This document shows, in pieces, positions 1-11,171 of a stretch of DNA of 64,000 nucleotides (positions are counted from its first letter, which is position 1; each line of letters begins with the position of its first letter). A model generated the notes under the pieces. That model saw only the letters and a program-made list of their open reading frames with translations. It ran no database searches and was not told where the DNA came from. Source of the stretch: Prochlorococcus sp. AG-402-M23 (GTDB lineage Bacteria > Cyanobacteriota > Cyanobacteriia > PCC-6307 > Cyanobiaceae); the NCBI GenBank assembly GCA_003216575.1, contig QCIR01000002.1, positions 1 through 64,000 on the forward strand, in the 5' to 3' direction. Made by a program: the position numbers and the translations under genes.

Positions 1-412
1 ACCCAATAAATTTCAATTCCCAAATATTTGGAGAAATACCAATTAATTTTAATTTTGAGGGTTCTAATTCAACTAAAGGTAAAAACTCAATAACAAGCCT
101 TGTTTTACCATTAGTAGGTTTACCTAATCTAATTTCCTTAATCGAACCATTGCCTTTAATAGTGCGAGGTCGGCTTAATTCTCCAGGGAAGTCAATCCAT
201 ACCCTTTCACCTTTACCACCTGTAGATGATTGATAAAAGGCTTCTAAGTTAGCACCAGAAGAAGTTCGCAATTTAAGGGTGCCATTACTAGTCAAAGCCC
301 AAGCTGCAAGTGCACTAGCAGATCTAAGAGGTAAATAAATAAAAAGATTGGAACAAAAAATTAATCCCGCAAAAAAAGCTAATCTTGACTTTAAAGATTG
401 ATCTTTAAACAT
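1..412 (-). CDS. N-acetylmuramoyl-L-alanine amidase, AMIN-domain N-terminus (partial)
   Basis: Partial gene: only the first 137 codons lie in the window and the rest runs off the left edge. The ATG at 412-410 shares one base with the TGA stop of the nitrilase gene (TGATG), so the two are translationally coupled. The translation opens with a basic stretch, then a hydrophobic signal sequence of about residues 10-30 ending near SASA, and continues into a beta-rich region with GKTRLVIEF, typical of AMIN domains that direct cell-wall amidases to the periplasm and peptidoglycan. In the family a zinc amidase_3 domain follows and would cleave the amide between MurNAc and the stem peptide. That domain is not visible here, so the assignment rests on the AMIN region and known cyanobacterial architecture. 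Confidence 0.65.
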   Translation of the reverse strand, partial: MFKDQSLKSRLAFFAGLIFCSNLFIYLPLRSASALAAWALTSNGTLKLRTSSGANLEAFYQSSTGGKGERVWIDFPGELSRPRTIKGNGSIKEIRLGKPTNGKTRLVIEFLPLVELEPSKLKLIGISPNIWELKFIG

Positions 413-1236
413 CAACTAAAAAGCTCAGTTTTTCGATGTTTAAGGCTGGGCATTTGTCCTCTAATCCTCTCAACTCTCTCTTTATCAGCAGGTGCTATTG
501 CAGCTCCTTGAACCACTCCTGCATCAGCAAGAACTGTACCCCATGGATCAATAACCATCGCGTGTCCATGACTTTGCCTTCGGCCGTAATGCCGACCAGT
601 TTGAGCTGGAGCAACAACATAAGCGGTATTTTCAATAGCTCTTGCTTGAAGCAAGACTTGCCAATGATCCTTCCCCGTAAAAGCAGTAAAAGCAGCTGGA
701 ATCATTAATAAATCGGCACCTTTATTGACCAAATCCCTATAAAGTTCAGGAAATCTAACGTCATAACAAATAGACAATCCGATTTTACAAAGGCCTGGAA
801 CATCAACGACTGGTGGAGATTCGCTCCCAGAAACAATTGTTTCAGATTCTCTATAAGTATTCCCTTCCGGAAGATCAACATCAAAAAGATGAATCTTGTC
901 GTATCTAGCTAAAGATTGACCATCTTTACCAAACAACTCAGCTCTATTTAAAGTTCTTACGCCATCGCCAGCAGGGACAGGGAAACCACCTCCAAGCAAA
1001 ACTACTTGATATCTCCTTGCCATAGTTACTAAAAAACTATTGCATTTTTCGTAAATTGAAGAAGCAATTTTTAATTTTTTTTGATCTTCACCTAAAAAAG
1101 CAAAGTTTTCAGGGAGTCCAACAAGATCCGCACCACGCCTAGATGCTAACTCAATTTGTTCTTCGGCAGCATTTAGATTTGCATCTATATCTGAAGTACT
1201 TGTTAGCTGTAAGGCCGCAGCCAAAAAATCTGACAC
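412..1236 (-). CDS. Carbon-nitrogen hydrolase (nitrilase superfamily, Nit1-like)
   Basis: 274-residue member of the nitrilase superfamily, which hydrolyses amides or nitriles through a Glu-Lys-Cys triad. All three residues are visible: E43 in LPENF, K114 in YDKIHLFD and C157 in LSICYDVRFPE. Length and motifs fit the Nit1/Nit2 branch, whose bacterial members act as deaminated-glutathione or omega-amidases; that would be a metabolite-repair role, but the substrate cannot be told from sequence. The start is GTG at 1236-1234. The gene lies 28 bases downstream of comB on the same strand and overlaps the start of the amidase gene by one base, so the three probably form one transcript. Confidence 0.88.
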   Translation of the reverse strand: MSDFLAAALQLTSTSDIDANLNAAEEQIELASRRGADLVGLPENFAFLGEDQKKLKIASSIYEKCNSFLVTMARRYQVVLLGGGFPVPAGDGVRTLNRAELFGKDGQSLARYDKIHLFDVDLPEGNTYRESETIVSGSESPPVVDVPGLCKIGLSICYDVRFPELYRDLVNKGADLLMIPAAFTAFTGKDHWQVLLQARAIENTAYVVAPAQTGRHYGRRQSHGHAMVIDPWGTVLADAGVVQGAAIAPADKERVERIRGQMPSLKHRKTELFS

Positions 1237-1264
1237 TTAATTAAAAAGAAAATAATTTAAAAGT

Positions 1265-1993
1265 TTAGTTTGAGCGAAGTACGCCCATTTCAATCTGCTT
1301 GGGTATGACAGAAAGGTTGTCCAAAGAAGCGCAACAAGCGAAATCATCATCATGATTACCTATTCCGACCAGTCTTTGTCCATGACTTGCAATACGTAAA
1401 CATCCTTCAACATCATTCTCCCAAGTTTTCCATAATGCTATAGAGGACATTAATTCATCATTTAATATTTGTACTGACTCTAATTGATCCATTAAAAATG
1501 AGGCCAATGCACCAGCTGCAAGAGAATCTTCTAAAGAATAGGATCCTTCCCAACCGCTCCCAACAATCCAAACTTCCTTAGGATTGTCACTTTTCAATCT
1601 TTCAGCAATTGCCTTTCTATTAGGGAGTGCCATCGTGTACAAACTTTTAGATTCCCTAACACGATGAAGTGACCTTGTTCCGTTAGTAGTACTCATAAAA
1701 ACTCTTTTACCTTTTACTCTTTCAGTTGAGACTCCTAATGGAGAATTTCCCAAGTCAAATCCATCTAATTTTGTTCCTCCTCTCTCACCAACAAGAATTT
1801 TTTCTTTATCATTAAAAGTACTCGCTTGCTTTTTAAGTTCATCAACATCTGCAAACACTTGCACTGAATCTGCACCATTTTCAAGAGCCCAGGCAATTGT
1901 TGTTGTAGCTCTAAGAACATCAATCACTACGGAGGATTCAGGAATAATTCCACTTGGCACATCTGCCGCTACATAAAAATAAGAAAGTTTCAT
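1265..1993 (-). CDS. comB: 2-phosphosulfolactate phosphatase family protein (ComB-like)
   Basis: About 242 residues, recognised by [16 protein letters not shown] near the N-terminus, GERGG around residue 90 and STTNGTRSL, the signature blocks of ComB. In methanogens ComB dephosphorylates 2-phosphosulfolactate on the way to coenzyme M. Cyanobacteria carry homologues but do not make coenzyme M by that route, so the physiological substrate here is unknown. I chose the ATG at 1993 because it matches the usual family start; a GTG two codons upstream (1999) is in frame. The gene diverges from the UbiD-family gene across about 60 bases, and the nitrilase follows 28 bases downstream. Confidence 0.85.
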   Translation of the reverse strand: MKLSYFYVAADVPSGIIPESSVVIDVLRATTTIAWALENGADSVQVFADVDELKKQASTFNDKEKILVGERGGTKLDGFDLGNSPLGVSTERVKGKRVFMSTTNGTRSLHRVRESKSLYTMALPNRKAIAERLKSDNPKEVWIVGSGWEGSYSLEDSLAAGALASFLMDQLESVQILNDELMSSIALWKTWENDVEGCLRIASHGQRLVGIGNHDDDFACCASLDNLSVIPKQIEMGVLRSN

Positions 1994-2057
1994 TTCCACA
2001 AAGGCTGATAACTTGCGTCACAGTAACTAGATATATAGATTAGTCGTGCAGACCTTC

Positions 2058-3623
2058 ATGAAATTATTTCGTCAAGAACCTCTTACACGGGACATTAGAG
2101 ATTTTCTTACTCTTCTCGAAAAGAAAGGACAATTAAAGAGAATAACCAGTCCAGTTGATAGTGACTTAGAAATTGCAGCGATAAGTGACAGAGTCCTAGG
2201 GATGGGGGGACCTGCTCTACTTTTTGAAAATGTAAAAGATTCATCTATCCCTGTTGCAGTCAATTTGCTTGGAACTATGGAACGTGTGGTTTGGAGTATG
2301 GGTTTAGAGAAGCAAGAAGAGTTGGAAGATTTAGGTAAGAAATTAGCCCTACTTCAGCAACCGCGACCACCGAAAGGATTTAAAGAAACGAAAGCTTTTG
2401 CCGCAGTTGCTTGGGATTTACTTAAAGCACGACCAGATATTGATCTCTTACCACCATGCCATCAAAAAGTAATTGGTGAGAAAGATTTAAATCTCTATCA
2501 TTTGCCACTTTTACGTCCATGGCCAGAGGATGCAGGAGGTGCCATCACTTTAGGTCTGGTCATAACAAAAGATCCTGAGACAGGGGTGCCAAATGTTGGT
2601 GTTTATAGGCTTCAAAGACAATCTGCAAAGGCCATGACGGTCCATTGGTTAAGTGTCAGAGGAGGTGCTAGACATCTTCGCAAAGCAGCTGCAATGAACA
2701 AGAAGTTAGAAGTTGCTGTTGCTATTGGAGTTCACCCACTTCTTGTTATGGCTGCAGCAACTCCTATTCCAGTTCAGTTGAGTGAGTGGCTTTTTGCAGG
2801 CTTATATGCAGGAGAGGGTGTTCGATTAACAAAATGTAAAACCATCGATCTTCAAGTCCCAAGTCACAGTGAAATCGTTCTGGAAGGATCCATATCTCCT
2901 GGGGAAGAAATGATGGATGGTCCTTTTGGAGATCATATGGGTTTCTATGGAGGTGCTGAATCCTCACCTTTAATCAAATTCCACTGCATGACACAAAGGA
3001 AAGAACCAATATTTTTAACAACCTTCAGTGGTAGGCCTCCAAAAGAAGAGGCCATGCTCGCAATAGCTTTGAATCGAATTTATACACCAATACTGAAGCA
3101 ACAAATTCCTGAAATTGTTGATTTTTTCCTCCCAATGGAAGCATTGAGTTATAAATTAGCAGTTATATCAATAGATAAAGCATATCCAGGTCAAGCAAAA
3201 AGAGCAGCAATGGCTTTTTGGAGTGCTTTACCCCAGTTTACCTATACAAAATTTGTCGTCGTTGTCGATGCAACAATTAACGTAAGAGATCCTAGGCAAG
3301 TGGTTTGGGTCTTATCCAGTCAGGTTGATCCTCAAAGAGATCTCTTCATACTGGAAAATACTCCTTTTGATACTCTTGATTTCGCGAGTGAGCACATAGG
3401 CTTAGGAGGGAGATTAGCTATAGATGCAACAACAAAAATTGGTCCAGAAAAAAATCATGATTGGGGCAAACCCTTAACAAGGTCCAAAGAACTTGAAGAC
3501 AAAGTTGATGCAAGATGGGCTGAACTAGGATTATCGGAACTAAAGAACAACCAACCAAGTCCAGAATTATTTGGGTACGTTATCGAAGAACTAATGCGTC
3601 AAAAACAAATAAACAATTCATAA
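2058..3623 (+). CDS. ubiD: UbiD-family decarboxylase
   Basis: About 521 residues, full length for UbiD, the prenylated-FMN-dependent decarboxylase of 3-polyprenyl-4-hydroxybenzoate and related aromatic acids. Family features include the N-terminal block RDFLTLLEKKGQLKRI, the Rossmann-like centre containing VGVYRLQ and the acidic EGSISPGEEMMDGPFGDHMG segment (E and D residues bind the cofactor and metal). Its likely role is the decarboxylation step of plastoquinone synthesis, inferred from the cyanobacterial context. The UbiX partner that makes prenyl-FMN is not in this window. The start is placed at ATG 2058; an in-frame GTG at 2046 would add four residues. Confidence 0.88.
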   Translation: MKLFRQEPLTRDIRDFLTLLEKKGQLKRITSPVDSDLEIAAISDRVLGMGGPALLFENVKDSSIPVAVNLLGTMERVVWSMGLEKQEELEDLGKKLALLQQPRPPKGFKETKAFAAVAWDLLKARPDIDLLPPCHQKVIGEKDLNLYHLPLLRPWPEDAGGAITLGLVITKDPETGVPNVGVYRLQRQSAKAMTVHWLSVRGGARHLRKAAAMNKKLEVAVAIGVHPLLVMAAATPIPVQLSEWLFAGLYAGEGVRLTKCKTIDLQVPSHSEIVLEGSISPGEEMMDGPFGDHMGFYGGAESSPLIKFHCMTQRKEPIFLTTFSGRPPKEEAMLAIALNRIYTPILKQQIPEIVDFFLPMEALSYKLAVISIDKAYPGQAKRAAMAFWSALPQFTYTKFVVVVDATINVRDPRQVVWVLSSQVDPQRDLFILENTPFDTLDFASEHIGLGGRLAIDATTKIGPEKNHDWGKPLTRSKELEDKVDARWAELGLSELKNNQPSPELFGYVIEELMRQKQINNS

Positions 3624-3675
3624 ATTTGGAATAACGCTTATCCATAAATAAAATAAAAAATATATTTTTTTTTCA

Positions 3676-5010
3676 TTGAAAGTTCCCACTAAAGATCAGT
3701 CTTTAAGAAACCTTCAAAAAGGAGGGGAGCTCTATGGCACAGTGAAAGTACCTGGAGACAAATCAATATCGCACCGTGCACTACTGTTTGGGGCAATAGC
3801 TAAAGGGAAAACAATAATTGAGGGTCTTTTACCTGCTGAAGATCCATTAAGCACTGCTGAATGCCTGAGATCAATGGGAGTAAAAATTAGTCCAATAAAA
3901 AAAGGAGACGTTGTTGAAGTTGATGGCGTTGGATTAAATGGCCTACAAGAGCCTCAGGATATTTTGAATTGCGGAAATTCAGGAACAACGATGAGATTGA
4001 TAATGGGATTGTTAGCTGGTCAAGAAGATCATCATTTCATACTTACAGGAGATAAATCACTACGAAATAGGCCAATGAAAAGAGTAGGGCATCCATTAAA
4101 AATGATGGGAGCAAAAGTTTCGGGAAGATGCGGTGGGGACTTTGCGCCCCTATCGATTATTGGGAAAAAATTACGAGGTGCTGTAATTGGTACTCCTGTG
4201 GCAAGTGCTCAAATAAAATCAGCAATTCTGCTTGCTGCTCTTAGAGCAGAAGGTTCAACGACTGTTATAGAACCTGCCAGATCAAGAGACCATAGTGAGA
4301 GAATGTTAAAAGCTTTTGGAGCCAATCTAGAAGTTGATGGTGAAATGGGTAGACATATAATTGTTTGCCCTGGGAGAGATCTAAAAGGTCAATCGATTAT
4401 TGTTCCGGGTGATATTAGTTCCGCAGCATTTTGGCTAGTAGCAGGTAGCATCATACCCGGTTCAGAACTAATCATAGAAAATGTTGGCCTGAATCCAACA
4501 AGGACTGGAATACTTGACGTATTAGAAATAATAGAGGCAAATATCAATGTAACAAACACAAGAGATGTTGCTGGTGAACCGGTAGGAGACATTCAAGTTT
4601 TCTACAAAGAAAACTTGAAACCATTTAACATTGATGGAGAGATAATGCCACGACTAGTAGACGAAATACCTATATTGTCTGTGGCAGCATGTTTTTGTAA
4701 CGGTATCAGCGAAATAAAAGGAGCAGGTGAGTTGAGAGTCAAAGAAACTGATCGTTTAGCAGTAATGGCCAGACAGCTAAAAAGAATGGGAGCGAAATTA
4801 GATGAACATCAAGATGGTCTAACAATTTATGGAGGGAATAAATTACATGGATCTGATCTTGATAGCGAAGACGATCACCGCATTGCTATGAGCTTGGCTA
4901 TAGCCTCAATAATGGCTAATTCAAATTCAACTTTAAGACATAGTGAAGCTGCCGCCATCTCTTATCCTGATTTTTGGACAGATCTCAAAAGACTTCATCA
5001 AAAAAATTAG
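3676..5010 (+). CDS. aroA: 3-phosphoshikimate 1-carboxyvinyltransferase (EPSP synthase)
   Basis: 444 residues. Transfers the enolpyruvyl group of PEP to shikimate-3-phosphate, the sixth step of the shikimate pathway to aromatic amino acids, quinones and folate. Diagnostic blocks are [10 protein letters not shown] (25-34), [12 protein letters not shown] (97-108), [10 protein letters not shown] near 130, RDHSERM near 205, DEIP with catalytic D329/E330, and LRVKETDRL near 357. The start appears to be TTG at 3676: no ATG lies upstream in frame and the conserved region begins only about 16 residues in. A poly-T stretch with no Shine-Dalgarno sequence precedes it. The gene ends just before the methyltransferase gene. 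Confidence 0.96.
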   Translation: MKVPTKDQSLRNLQKGGELYGTVKVPGDKSISHRALLFGAIAKGKTIIEGLLPAEDPLSTAECLRSMGVKISPIKKGDVVEVDGVGLNGLQEPQDILNCGNSGTTMRLIMGLLAGQEDHHFILTGDKSLRNRPMKRVGHPLKMMGAKVSGRCGGDFAPLSIIGKKLRGAVIGTPVASAQIKSAILLAALRAEGSTTVIEPARSRDHSERMLKAFGANLEVDGEMGRHIIVCPGRDLKGQSIIVPGDISSAAFWLVAGSIIPGSELIIENVGLNPTRTGILDVLEIIEANINVTNTRDVAGEPVGDIQVFYKENLKPFNIDGEIMPRLVDEIPILSVAACFCNGISEIKGAGELRVKETDRLAVMARQLKRMGAKLDEHQDGLTIYGGNKLHGSDLDSEDDHRIAMSLAIASIMANSNSTLRHSEAAAISYPDFWTDLKRLHQKN

Positions 5011-5021
5011 TTTTTTTTAAA

Positions 5022-5924
5022 TTGATTGATTTAAAAAAACATACAACAAAAGATGGTAGTTTAAGCCTTTATAACTTGAACTATGCAGAAGGGTTTCATG
5101 ATACGAACGGAGCACTTAAAGAATCGATTAATAAATATCTCTTACCCGCTCAATTAGATCAATTTCCTAATAGAAAAAGGATAGTTATTTTAGATGTCTG
5201 TATGGGGTTGGGGTATAACACTGGATGTATTCTAGAAGAGTTATTTAAACATAATCACGAAATCGAATGGCATGGTCTTGAGATTGATCAAAGGCCTTTA
5301 AATATTGGTCTAAATGAAAAATCATTTCAAGACTTATGGTCTCCAAAAGTATTGGAATTTTTTAATTGCCTAAAAAAGTCAAATAAATGGATTGAAGGTT
5401 CTAATGAAGGAACTATGCATTGGGGGGATGCTAGGCAAACAATATCCAAGATACAGGATTCATTGAGGTTTGATTTAATCCTTCTTGATCCTTTCTCTCC
5501 ACAAAAATGTCCTGAACTTTGGAGTGAACAATTTATCTTTTTGTTATCTGCAAAGCTATCGTTAGATGGTCGTTTAATCACCTATTCAAGTGCTGCTTCA
5601 ATAAGAGCTAGTTTAAAAAAAGCAGGCTTGAAAATCTATTCAATAATTCCCTCAATGGATGAGCAACATAAATGGAGTGTGGGAACAGTTGCAATGAAAA
5701 AAAATTTAGAACAACAATTCATTTCAAATAATTGTCAGCTCAAAGAGTTAAGCCTAAGAGAATTAGAACATCTCACTACACGATCATCAATTCCTTATAG
5801 AGATCCAACTGGGATAGGAAGCTCTAAAGAAATCATTTCAACCAGAGAAATAGAGCAATCTAAAAGTCAATTGATTAACACATCATCCTGGAGAAAAAAA
5901 TGGAATAGTGCGCAATCTCAGTAA
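5022..5924 (+). CDS. MnmC-type SAM methyltransferase (DUF752)
   Basis: Roughly 300 residues with a class I SAM-methyltransferase fold: [13 protein letters not shown] (SAM-binding loop), a downstream GDARQTI block and [17 protein letters not shown], all typical of the methyltransferase half of MnmC (DUF752). In E. coli that half completes mnm5U34 of tRNA and is fused to an FAD oxidoreductase half, which is absent here. A role in wobble-uridine modification is therefore an inference. The start is uncertain: TTG at 5022, 11 bases after the aroA stop, sits just before the conserved TKDGSLSLY block, and another in-frame TTG at 4974 would overlap aroA. Both starts lack a clear ribosome-binding site. 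Confidence 0.75.
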   Translation: MIDLKKHTTKDGSLSLYNLNYAEGFHDTNGALKESINKYLLPAQLDQFPNRKRIVILDVCMGLGYNTGCILEELFKHNHEIEWHGLEIDQRPLNIGLNEKSFQDLWSPKVLEFFNCLKKSNKWIEGSNEGTMHWGDARQTISKIQDSLRFDLILLDPFSPQKCPELWSEQFIFLLSAKLSLDGRLITYSSAASIRASLKKAGLKIYSIIPSMDEQHKWSVGTVAMKKNLEQQFISNNCQLKELSLRELEHLTTRSSIPYRDPTGIGSSKEIISTREIEQSKSQLINTSSWRKKWNSAQSQ

Positions 5925-5953
5925 ATCAATTAGATTTCAAAAAAAGTATTCTA

Positions 5954-7294
5954 ATGCTTGCTATCGCAATTTTAGCAGCTGGAAAAGGTACGCGAATGAA
6001 AAGCGACCTGCCTAAGGTTCTTCACTCTTTAGCAGGAAAATCACTTATTGACAGGGTTTTGTCTTGTACTCAGGGGCTGAAGCCAAATCGTAGATTAATT
6101 ATTGTAGGACATCACGCTAACTTAGTGGAGGAGTCTCTGAAAAAATATCGAGACTTAGATTTTGTTCTTCAAGAACCTCAAAATGGAACTGGACATGCGA
6201 TCCAACAATTAAGGCCTCAATTAAAAGGATTTAAGGGAGAACTCTTAGTATTAAATGGAGATGTCCCACTACTAAAAGAGGCAACTCTAAGTTCACTTTT
6301 AAAATTTCACAAAGAATCCAACGCGAGTGTAACTTTTTTGTCTGCAAGTTTAAACTCTCCAACAGGGTATGGACGAGTATTCACAGATAAGTCAGGATTA
6401 GTAAAAGAAATCATTGAAGACAGAGATTGCACTAATGAACAGCGAAAAAATAATTTAATAAATGCGGGTATATATTGTTTTGATTGGCAACAATTATCAG
6501 ATGTTTTAAACCTGTTATCTAACCAAAATAGTCAAAATGAACTTTATCTAACAGATACCATAAGTTTACTCAAAAAAGCATTTCATTTTGAGGTAGATAA
6601 TCCATTTGAGATTAAGGGTATTAACGATAGGGTTCAACTATCTGAATGCGAACGCTACATCCAAGAGAGACTTAAATCCTTCTGGATGGGTAAGGGTGTT
6701 TCATTTGTTGACCCTATAAGTTGTTCGTTGAGTGAGGATTCGAACTTTGGTACAGACGTAATTATTGAGCCACAAACTCATTTCCGTGGTAAATGCACTA
6801 TTGGCAATGGATGTCATTTAGGACCAGGTAGTGTAATAACAAATTCTACACTTGCGGAAAATGTTTTAGCCATTCATTCATTCATCAATGAAGCATCAAT
6901 TGGGAATGACACCTCAATTGGTCCATTCGCTCACATAAGGCCGGAATCAAACATAAGTAAAAATTCTAAGATAGGGAACTTTGTAGAAATAAAAAAAAGT
7001 TTTATTGGCGAAGGAACAAAAATCAATCATTTAAGTTATGTAGGAGATTCAACTCTTGGGAAAAATATTAATATTGGAGCAGGGACTATCACAGCTAATT
7101 TTGATGGGAAAAATAAACATAGAACAATAATTGATGATAGTTCAAAAACTGGTGCAAATTCAGTCCTAGTTGCACCCATCAAGATTGGCTCACATGTAAC
7201 TATTGGTGCAGGCTCAACGGTAAGTAAAGATATCCCAGATAAGAGTTTAGTAGTTGAAAGGTCAAAAGCAATTATTAGAACTAAGACTGATTAA
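5954..7294 (+). CDS. glmU: Bifunctional GlmU (GlcN-1-P acetyltransferase / UDP-GlcNAc pyrophosphorylase)
   Basis: 446 residues making UDP-N-acetylglucosamine, the precursor of peptidoglycan and lipid A. The N-terminal pyrophosphorylase domain begins with [19 protein letters not shown] (nucleotide-binding loop, residues 6-24) and includes LNGDVPLL and GYGRV. The C-terminal half, from about residue 250, is a left-handed beta-helix of hexapeptide repeats carrying the acetyltransferase site, with [18 protein letters not shown] and [11 protein letters not shown]. The gene is 29 bases downstream of the methyltransferase and converges on murF with only 14 bases between the stops. Confidence 0.97.
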   Translation: MLAIAILAAGKGTRMKSDLPKVLHSLAGKSLIDRVLSCTQGLKPNRRLIIVGHHANLVEESLKKYRDLDFVLQEPQNGTGHAIQQLRPQLKGFKGELLVLNGDVPLLKEATLSSLLKFHKESNASVTFLSASLNSPTGYGRVFTDKSGLVKEIIEDRDCTNEQRKNNLINAGIYCFDWQQLSDVLNLLSNQNSQNELYLTDTISLLKKAFHFEVDNPFEIKGINDRVQLSECERYIQERLKSFWMGKGVSFVDPISCSLSEDSNFGTDVIIEPQTHFRGKCTIGNGCHLGPGSVITNSTLAENVLAIHSFINEASIGNDTSIGPFAHIRPESNISKNSKIGNFVEIKKSFIGEGTKINHLSYVGDSTLGKNINIGAGTITANFDGKNKHRTIIDDSSKTGANSVLVAPIKIGSHVTIGAGSTVSKDIPDKSLVVERSKAIIRTKTD

Positions 7295-7308
7295 CGACAG
7301 CAGCGAAG

Positions 7309-8706
7309 TTATTGTTGTAAATAAGGTATTACTTTTTCCAATTCCAACTTACGACTACCTTTAATTAAAATATTATCTCCCGGGGAAAGCCATGACAATA
7401 GTGATTTAGCAGCATCTCTTGGTGTCTTAACTACATCATGATTTGGTAATTCTTTGATTGTCTTTTTTATTATATTAGATTCCTCCCCACAAGACACAAA
7501 AACAATTCCAGTAAGGTCTAATTCAACGGCTCTTTTAAGAACTTTCTGATGAAGTGAACTACTGTCAGAACCCAACTCGAGCATCGTACCTAAAACCGCA
7601 AAATGTCTACCAGGCTTGCTTACCAATAACTCTAAAGATGCAATAACAGATTCTGGAGAGGCATTATAAGTCTCATCTAAAATTAAATACTGTCCACAAT
7701 TAACCAATCTATTTCTTCCCATTGGCATATTTATTTTTAATTGATCAAGATTCTTTATTGATAGTCCTAATTCTGTTGCGACGGTCAATGCCATAAGGAA
7801 ATTCATTGCATTATGCCTACCTTCAAGGGGCAATTTAAATTTACTTCCCTCAAAAGATATGAAATTATTTTGCATGTCAATTTGAGAAATATAATCTGGA
7901 TCAATATCTTGAAAAGCAAAATGATCATCATTACAACCTAACCAATTCAGTGAAAAGTCCTCTATCGCTACTCGAACAATACGTCCTGACCATTTTTCTA
8001 CTAAAGCTTTTTCTAAGAGATTGTCACCAAAAGGAATAATCACAACGCCATCAGGTCTTAGGTTTGAAGTGATTTCCGACTTGGCCTTTGCAATATTTTC
8101 TCTACTACCAAGAATACCAATATGAGCTTGTCCCACATTTGTAATTACAGCAATATCAGGTTCAGCGACTCGAGAGAGACGTTCAATTTGACCAAAACCA
8201 CGCATACCCATTTCAAGAACAAATGCAGCATCTGTTCCCGACCCTCTCAGCAGAGTTTTTGGAACACCAACATCATTATTTTCATTCCCTCTGCTTGAAA
8301 CAATTTCACCAAGAGGAGACAAAATTGCCCGAATCAATTCTCTTGTAGTTGTTTTACCAACAGAACCAGTAACAGCGACGACAGGAAGATTTAAATTTCT
8401 CCGATGAAGTAATGCAATCTGTTGATAGGCATACAGAGTATCTGGGACCACCCAGTGAGGCAGGTCAGTTGGTACCAAGCCATTAAATTTCTCAGAAACT
8501 ATTGCTGCCTGTATACCAATATCAAAAGCCACCTCCAAGTAATCATGAGCATCAAATTTATTACCTACTAAAGGGACAAAGAAATCACCTTTTTCAATTT
8601 CCCTCGAATCAGTAGATATACGACCAACAGACAAATCCAGGTCTATTCCCTTTTCATTATTTAGCTTCCCCCATAATTTATTTAAGTCCCTAAAAGTAAT
8701 ATCCAT
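7309..8706 (-). CDS. murF: UDP-MurNAc-tripeptide--D-alanyl-D-alanine ligase MurF
   Basis: 465 residues. Joins D-Ala-D-Ala to UDP-MurNAc-tripeptide, the last cytoplasmic step of peptidoglycan precursor synthesis. The Mur ligase layout is clear: an N-terminal uridine-binding domain with STDSREIEKGDFFVPL (31-46), the ATP-binding P-loop VTGSVGKTTTRE (112-123), the central ENNDVGVPKTLL segment that is characteristic of MurF, EMGMRGFGQI, and a C-terminal domain with DETYNASPES. ATG start at 8706. It lies 45 bases downstream of glgA on the same strand. Cell-wall function pairs it with the adjacent convergent glmU. Confidence 0.96.
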   Translation of the reverse strand: MDITFRDLNKLWGKLNNEKGIDLDLSVGRISTDSREIEKGDFFVPLVGNKFDAHDYLEVAFDIGIQAAIVSEKFNGLVPTDLPHWVVPDTLYAYQQIALLHRRNLNLPVVAVTGSVGKTTTRELIRAILSPLGEIVSSRGNENNDVGVPKTLLRGSGTDAAFVLEMGMRGFGQIERLSRVAEPDIAVITNVGQAHIGILGSRENIAKAKSEITSNLRPDGVVIIPFGDNLLEKALVEKWSGRIVRVAIEDFSLNWLGCNDDHFAFQDIDPDYISQIDMQNNFISFEGSKFKLPLEGRHNAMNFLMALTVATELGLSIKNLDQLKINMPMGRNRLVNCGQYLILDETYNASPESVIASLELLVSKPGRHFAVLGTMLELGSDSSSLHQKVLKRAVELDLTGIVFVSCGEESNIIKKTIKELPNHDVVKTPRDAAKSLLSWLSPGDNILIKGSRKLELEKVIPYLQQ

Positions 8707-8751
8707 ACAAATATTTGAACAGAGGCAAAGAAATCTAAATACTCCAAAATC

Positions 8752-10215
8752 CTATACTTTTATTTTCCCGCCTTTTCTTGAAGGATCTGCTTCTTGGCCG
8801 TAAGAAAACTTTTCAACCTCTGCAGCATCAGGAGAAGGCTCTTTAATTCCACAAACATCTTTATACATTAATTCATATTCCTTCGCGGATCTATCCCAAC
8901 TATATTTATTTAACATTGCTCTTAATTGTAACTCCTTCCAGCTTTTTTGATGTCTATATGCTTCCCAAGAACGAACTAATGCTGTATAAAAGTCAATTGG
9001 TTCATAACGATCAAAGCAAAATCCGGAACCTGTTTTATTCATAGGGTTATAAGGTTCTACTGTATCAACTAAACCGCCTACTTTTCTAACGATGGGGATA
9101 GCACCATATCGCATTGCTAATAATTGACTAATTCCACATGGCTCAAAACGACTAGGCATTAGGAATGCATCAGCGCCTCCATAAATCAGCCTAGATAGTG
9201 CATCATCGTAAGTAAGAAAAACAGAAAAACGACCAGGATACTCAATAGCAAGTTGCCATAAAGATGACTCTAAATAGCGATCCCCCGTCCCAAGAACTAC
9301 GACCTGAGAGTCAGTATAAGAAAGAAGCCTATTAGCTACTTGTAGTAAAAGATCAATACCTTTTTGATCAACAAGCCTACCAACCATTCCCATTAGATAT
9401 TTATCTGGATTTACTTCAAGTCCCATTCTTTCTTGAAGGACTCTTTTATTAATTGCTCTACCAGAAATATTATCTACACTAAATTTAGCTGGCAATGAAT
9501 TATCCGTTGCTGGATTCCACTCATCTAAATCAACTCCATTTAATATTCCACGTAATTTTCCAGAAATATAATTTAAAAGTCCCTCTAATTTTTCTCCATA
9601 TTCAGATGTTCGAATTTCTCTTGAATAAGTAGGAGATACTGCATTCACTCTATCGGCATACAACATCGCTGAAGCCATGGTGTGATCACCATGCATATAC
9701 CATGGGCACCAAGTTATTTGATCAAGCTTCCATCTCCATGGGCCTTGATACTTGAGATTATGAATAGTAAATACCGTGCTAATTTCGGGGTCTTGATGCA
9801 TCCAAACTGGGATCATTCCAGTATGCCAGTCATGACAATGGAGGACTTGTGGTTTCCAAGAGTTCCATGCAAATTCAGAGACTGCACTAGCAAAAAAAGT
9901 AAATCTCCAATCTTCATCTTCTCCTCCGTAAATACGCTCAGAATCAAAACATGGATGTCCAACTAAATAAATTGGCAATCCATTAGATGGATGCCTTGTT
10001 TCAAAAACAGCGAAGTCAACACCCATTGTGTTGGCCCTAAAGATAGGTTCAGGAGCAATATCCATCAAGGTCCATAGTTTTCCATACCCTGGAATTATTA
10101 ATCGAACATCATGTCCAAGCTTTTTCAGCGCAGGAGGTAATGAACCAACAACATCACCCATACCTCCAACCTTTATCATTGGGGCACATTCAGCAGCAGC
10201 AAAAAGTATTCGCAT
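8752..10215 (-). CDS. glgA: Glycogen synthase GlgA
   Basis: 487 residues, a GT5 glycosyltransferase that extends alpha-1,4-glucan from ADP-glucose. The N-terminus has the ADP-glucose-binding [16 protein letters not shown] (16-31). [11 protein letters not shown] lies near 125-135, and the C-terminal Rossmann domain has [14 protein letters not shown] and [12 protein letters not shown] with the catalytic glutamate. Together with glgB elsewhere in this window it supplies glycogen as the night-time carbon store. The C-terminal tail (about the last 30 residues) is charged and not conserved in the family. ATG start at 10215; menB lies about 48 bases upstream on the same strand. Confidence 0.96.
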   Translation of the reverse strand: MRILFAAAECAPMIKVGGMGDVVGSLPPALKKLGHDVRLIIPGYGKLWTLMDIAPEPIFRANTMGVDFAVFETRHPSNGLPIYLVGHPCFDSERIYGGEDEDWRFTFFASAVSEFAWNSWKPQVLHCHDWHTGMIPVWMHQDPEISTVFTIHNLKYQGPWRWKLDQITWCPWYMHGDHTMASAMLYADRVNAVSPTYSREIRTSEYGEKLEGLLNYISGKLRGILNGVDLDEWNPATDNSLPAKFSVDNISGRAINKRVLQERMGLEVNPDKYLMGMVGRLVDQKGIDLLLQVANRLLSYTDSQVVVLGTGDRYLESSLWQLAIEYPGRFSVFLTYDDALSRLIYGGADAFLMPSRFEPCGISQLLAMRYGAIPIVRKVGGLVDTVEPYNPMNKTGSGFCFDRYEPIDFYTALVRSWEAYRHQKSWKELQLRAMLNKYSWDRSAKEYELMYKDVCGIKEPSPDAAEVEKFSYGQEADPSRKGGKIKV

Positions 10216-10263
10216 TTAATTCATGAAAAAGAAAGATTTATCTTTTGGATAAACCAAATAAAA

Positions 10264-11157
10264 TCATGGAAGCCATTTTGATTCGGAGAAATCAGGATCC
10301 CTTTTCTCCATGAAAGCATTTCTTCCCTCCTTTGACTCATCAGTCGTATAAAAAAGATGTGTTGCCTGACCAGCAAGCTCTTGGATACCTGCTAATCCAT
10401 CTGTATCAGCATTAAAAGAAAATTTCAAACACTTTATAGCGGTTGGACTGTTTTGAAGTATTTCTCTAGCCCATTTAACCCCTTCTGACTCGAGCGAATC
10501 AATTGATGAGATAGCATTTATCAGCCCCATATCTAATGCTTCCTTCGCTCCGTATTTCCTGCACAGGAACCAAATTTCTCTCGCCTTCTTTTGCCCTACA
10601 ACCCTTGCTAAATAACTTGAACCAAACCCTGCATCAAAGCTCCCCACTTTAGGTCCTGTTTGACCAAAAATTGCATTATCTGCAGCCAAGCTCAAATCAC
10701 AAATTAAATGTAAAACATGTCCTCCGCCGATTGCGAAACCAGGAACCAGGGCAATGACTACTTTCGGAAGGCTCCTAATTATACGTTGCAAATCAAGAAC
10801 ATTTAAACGCGGAATTCCATCATCACCGAGGTATCCTCCACTCCCACGAATAGCCTGATCTCCGCCAGAACAAAAAGCGAACTTTCCATCATTGGAAGGT
10901 CCTACCCCTGTAAATAAAACTACTCCAATTTTGGGATCTTCTCTTACTCTGATAAATGCATCACAAAGTTCTGAAATTGTTTGAGGTCGAAAAGCATTTC
11001 TTTTCTCAGGTCGATTTATCGCAATGCGAGCAATTCCTTCCGGACTTATATCAAGCAAGATATCTTTGTATTCACCAACAGCAATCCATGAGGTAATAAT
11101 TTCCCCCGGGAGAACTCTTCTAGAGATTTTATTAGAGGTGACAGGTTTTAAAGTCAT
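10264..11157 (-). CDS. menB: 1,4-dihydroxy-2-naphthoyl-CoA synthase MenB
   Basis: 297 residues of the crotonase superfamily. MenB closes the second ring of O-succinylbenzoyl-CoA to give dihydroxynaphthoyl-CoA; in cyanobacteria the product leads to phylloquinone of photosystem I. Visible motifs are [20 protein letters not shown] (oxyanion hole and disordered active-site loop), [26 protein letters not shown] and the C-terminal KRDPDFS. The N-terminus is some 15-20 residues longer than in many homologues; the first ATG at 11157 is used. It sits 14 bases downstream of menD, so menD-menB form one operon that continues toward glgA. Confidence 0.96.
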   Translation of the reverse strand: MTLKPVTSNKISRRVLPGEIITSWIAVGEYKDILLDISPEGIARIAINRPEKRNAFRPQTISELCDAFIRVREDPKIGVVLFTGVGPSNDGKFAFCSGGDQAIRGSGGYLGDDGIPRLNVLDLQRIIRSLPKVVIALVPGFAIGGGHVLHLICDLSLAADNAIFGQTGPKVGSFDAGFGSSYLARVVGQKKAREIWFLCRKYGAKEALDMGLINAISSIDSLESEGVKWAREILQNSPTAIKCLKFSFNADTDGLAGIQELAGQATHLFYTTDESKEGRNAFMEKRDPDFSESKWLP

Positions 11158-11171
11158 TGTTTAAATTAAAT

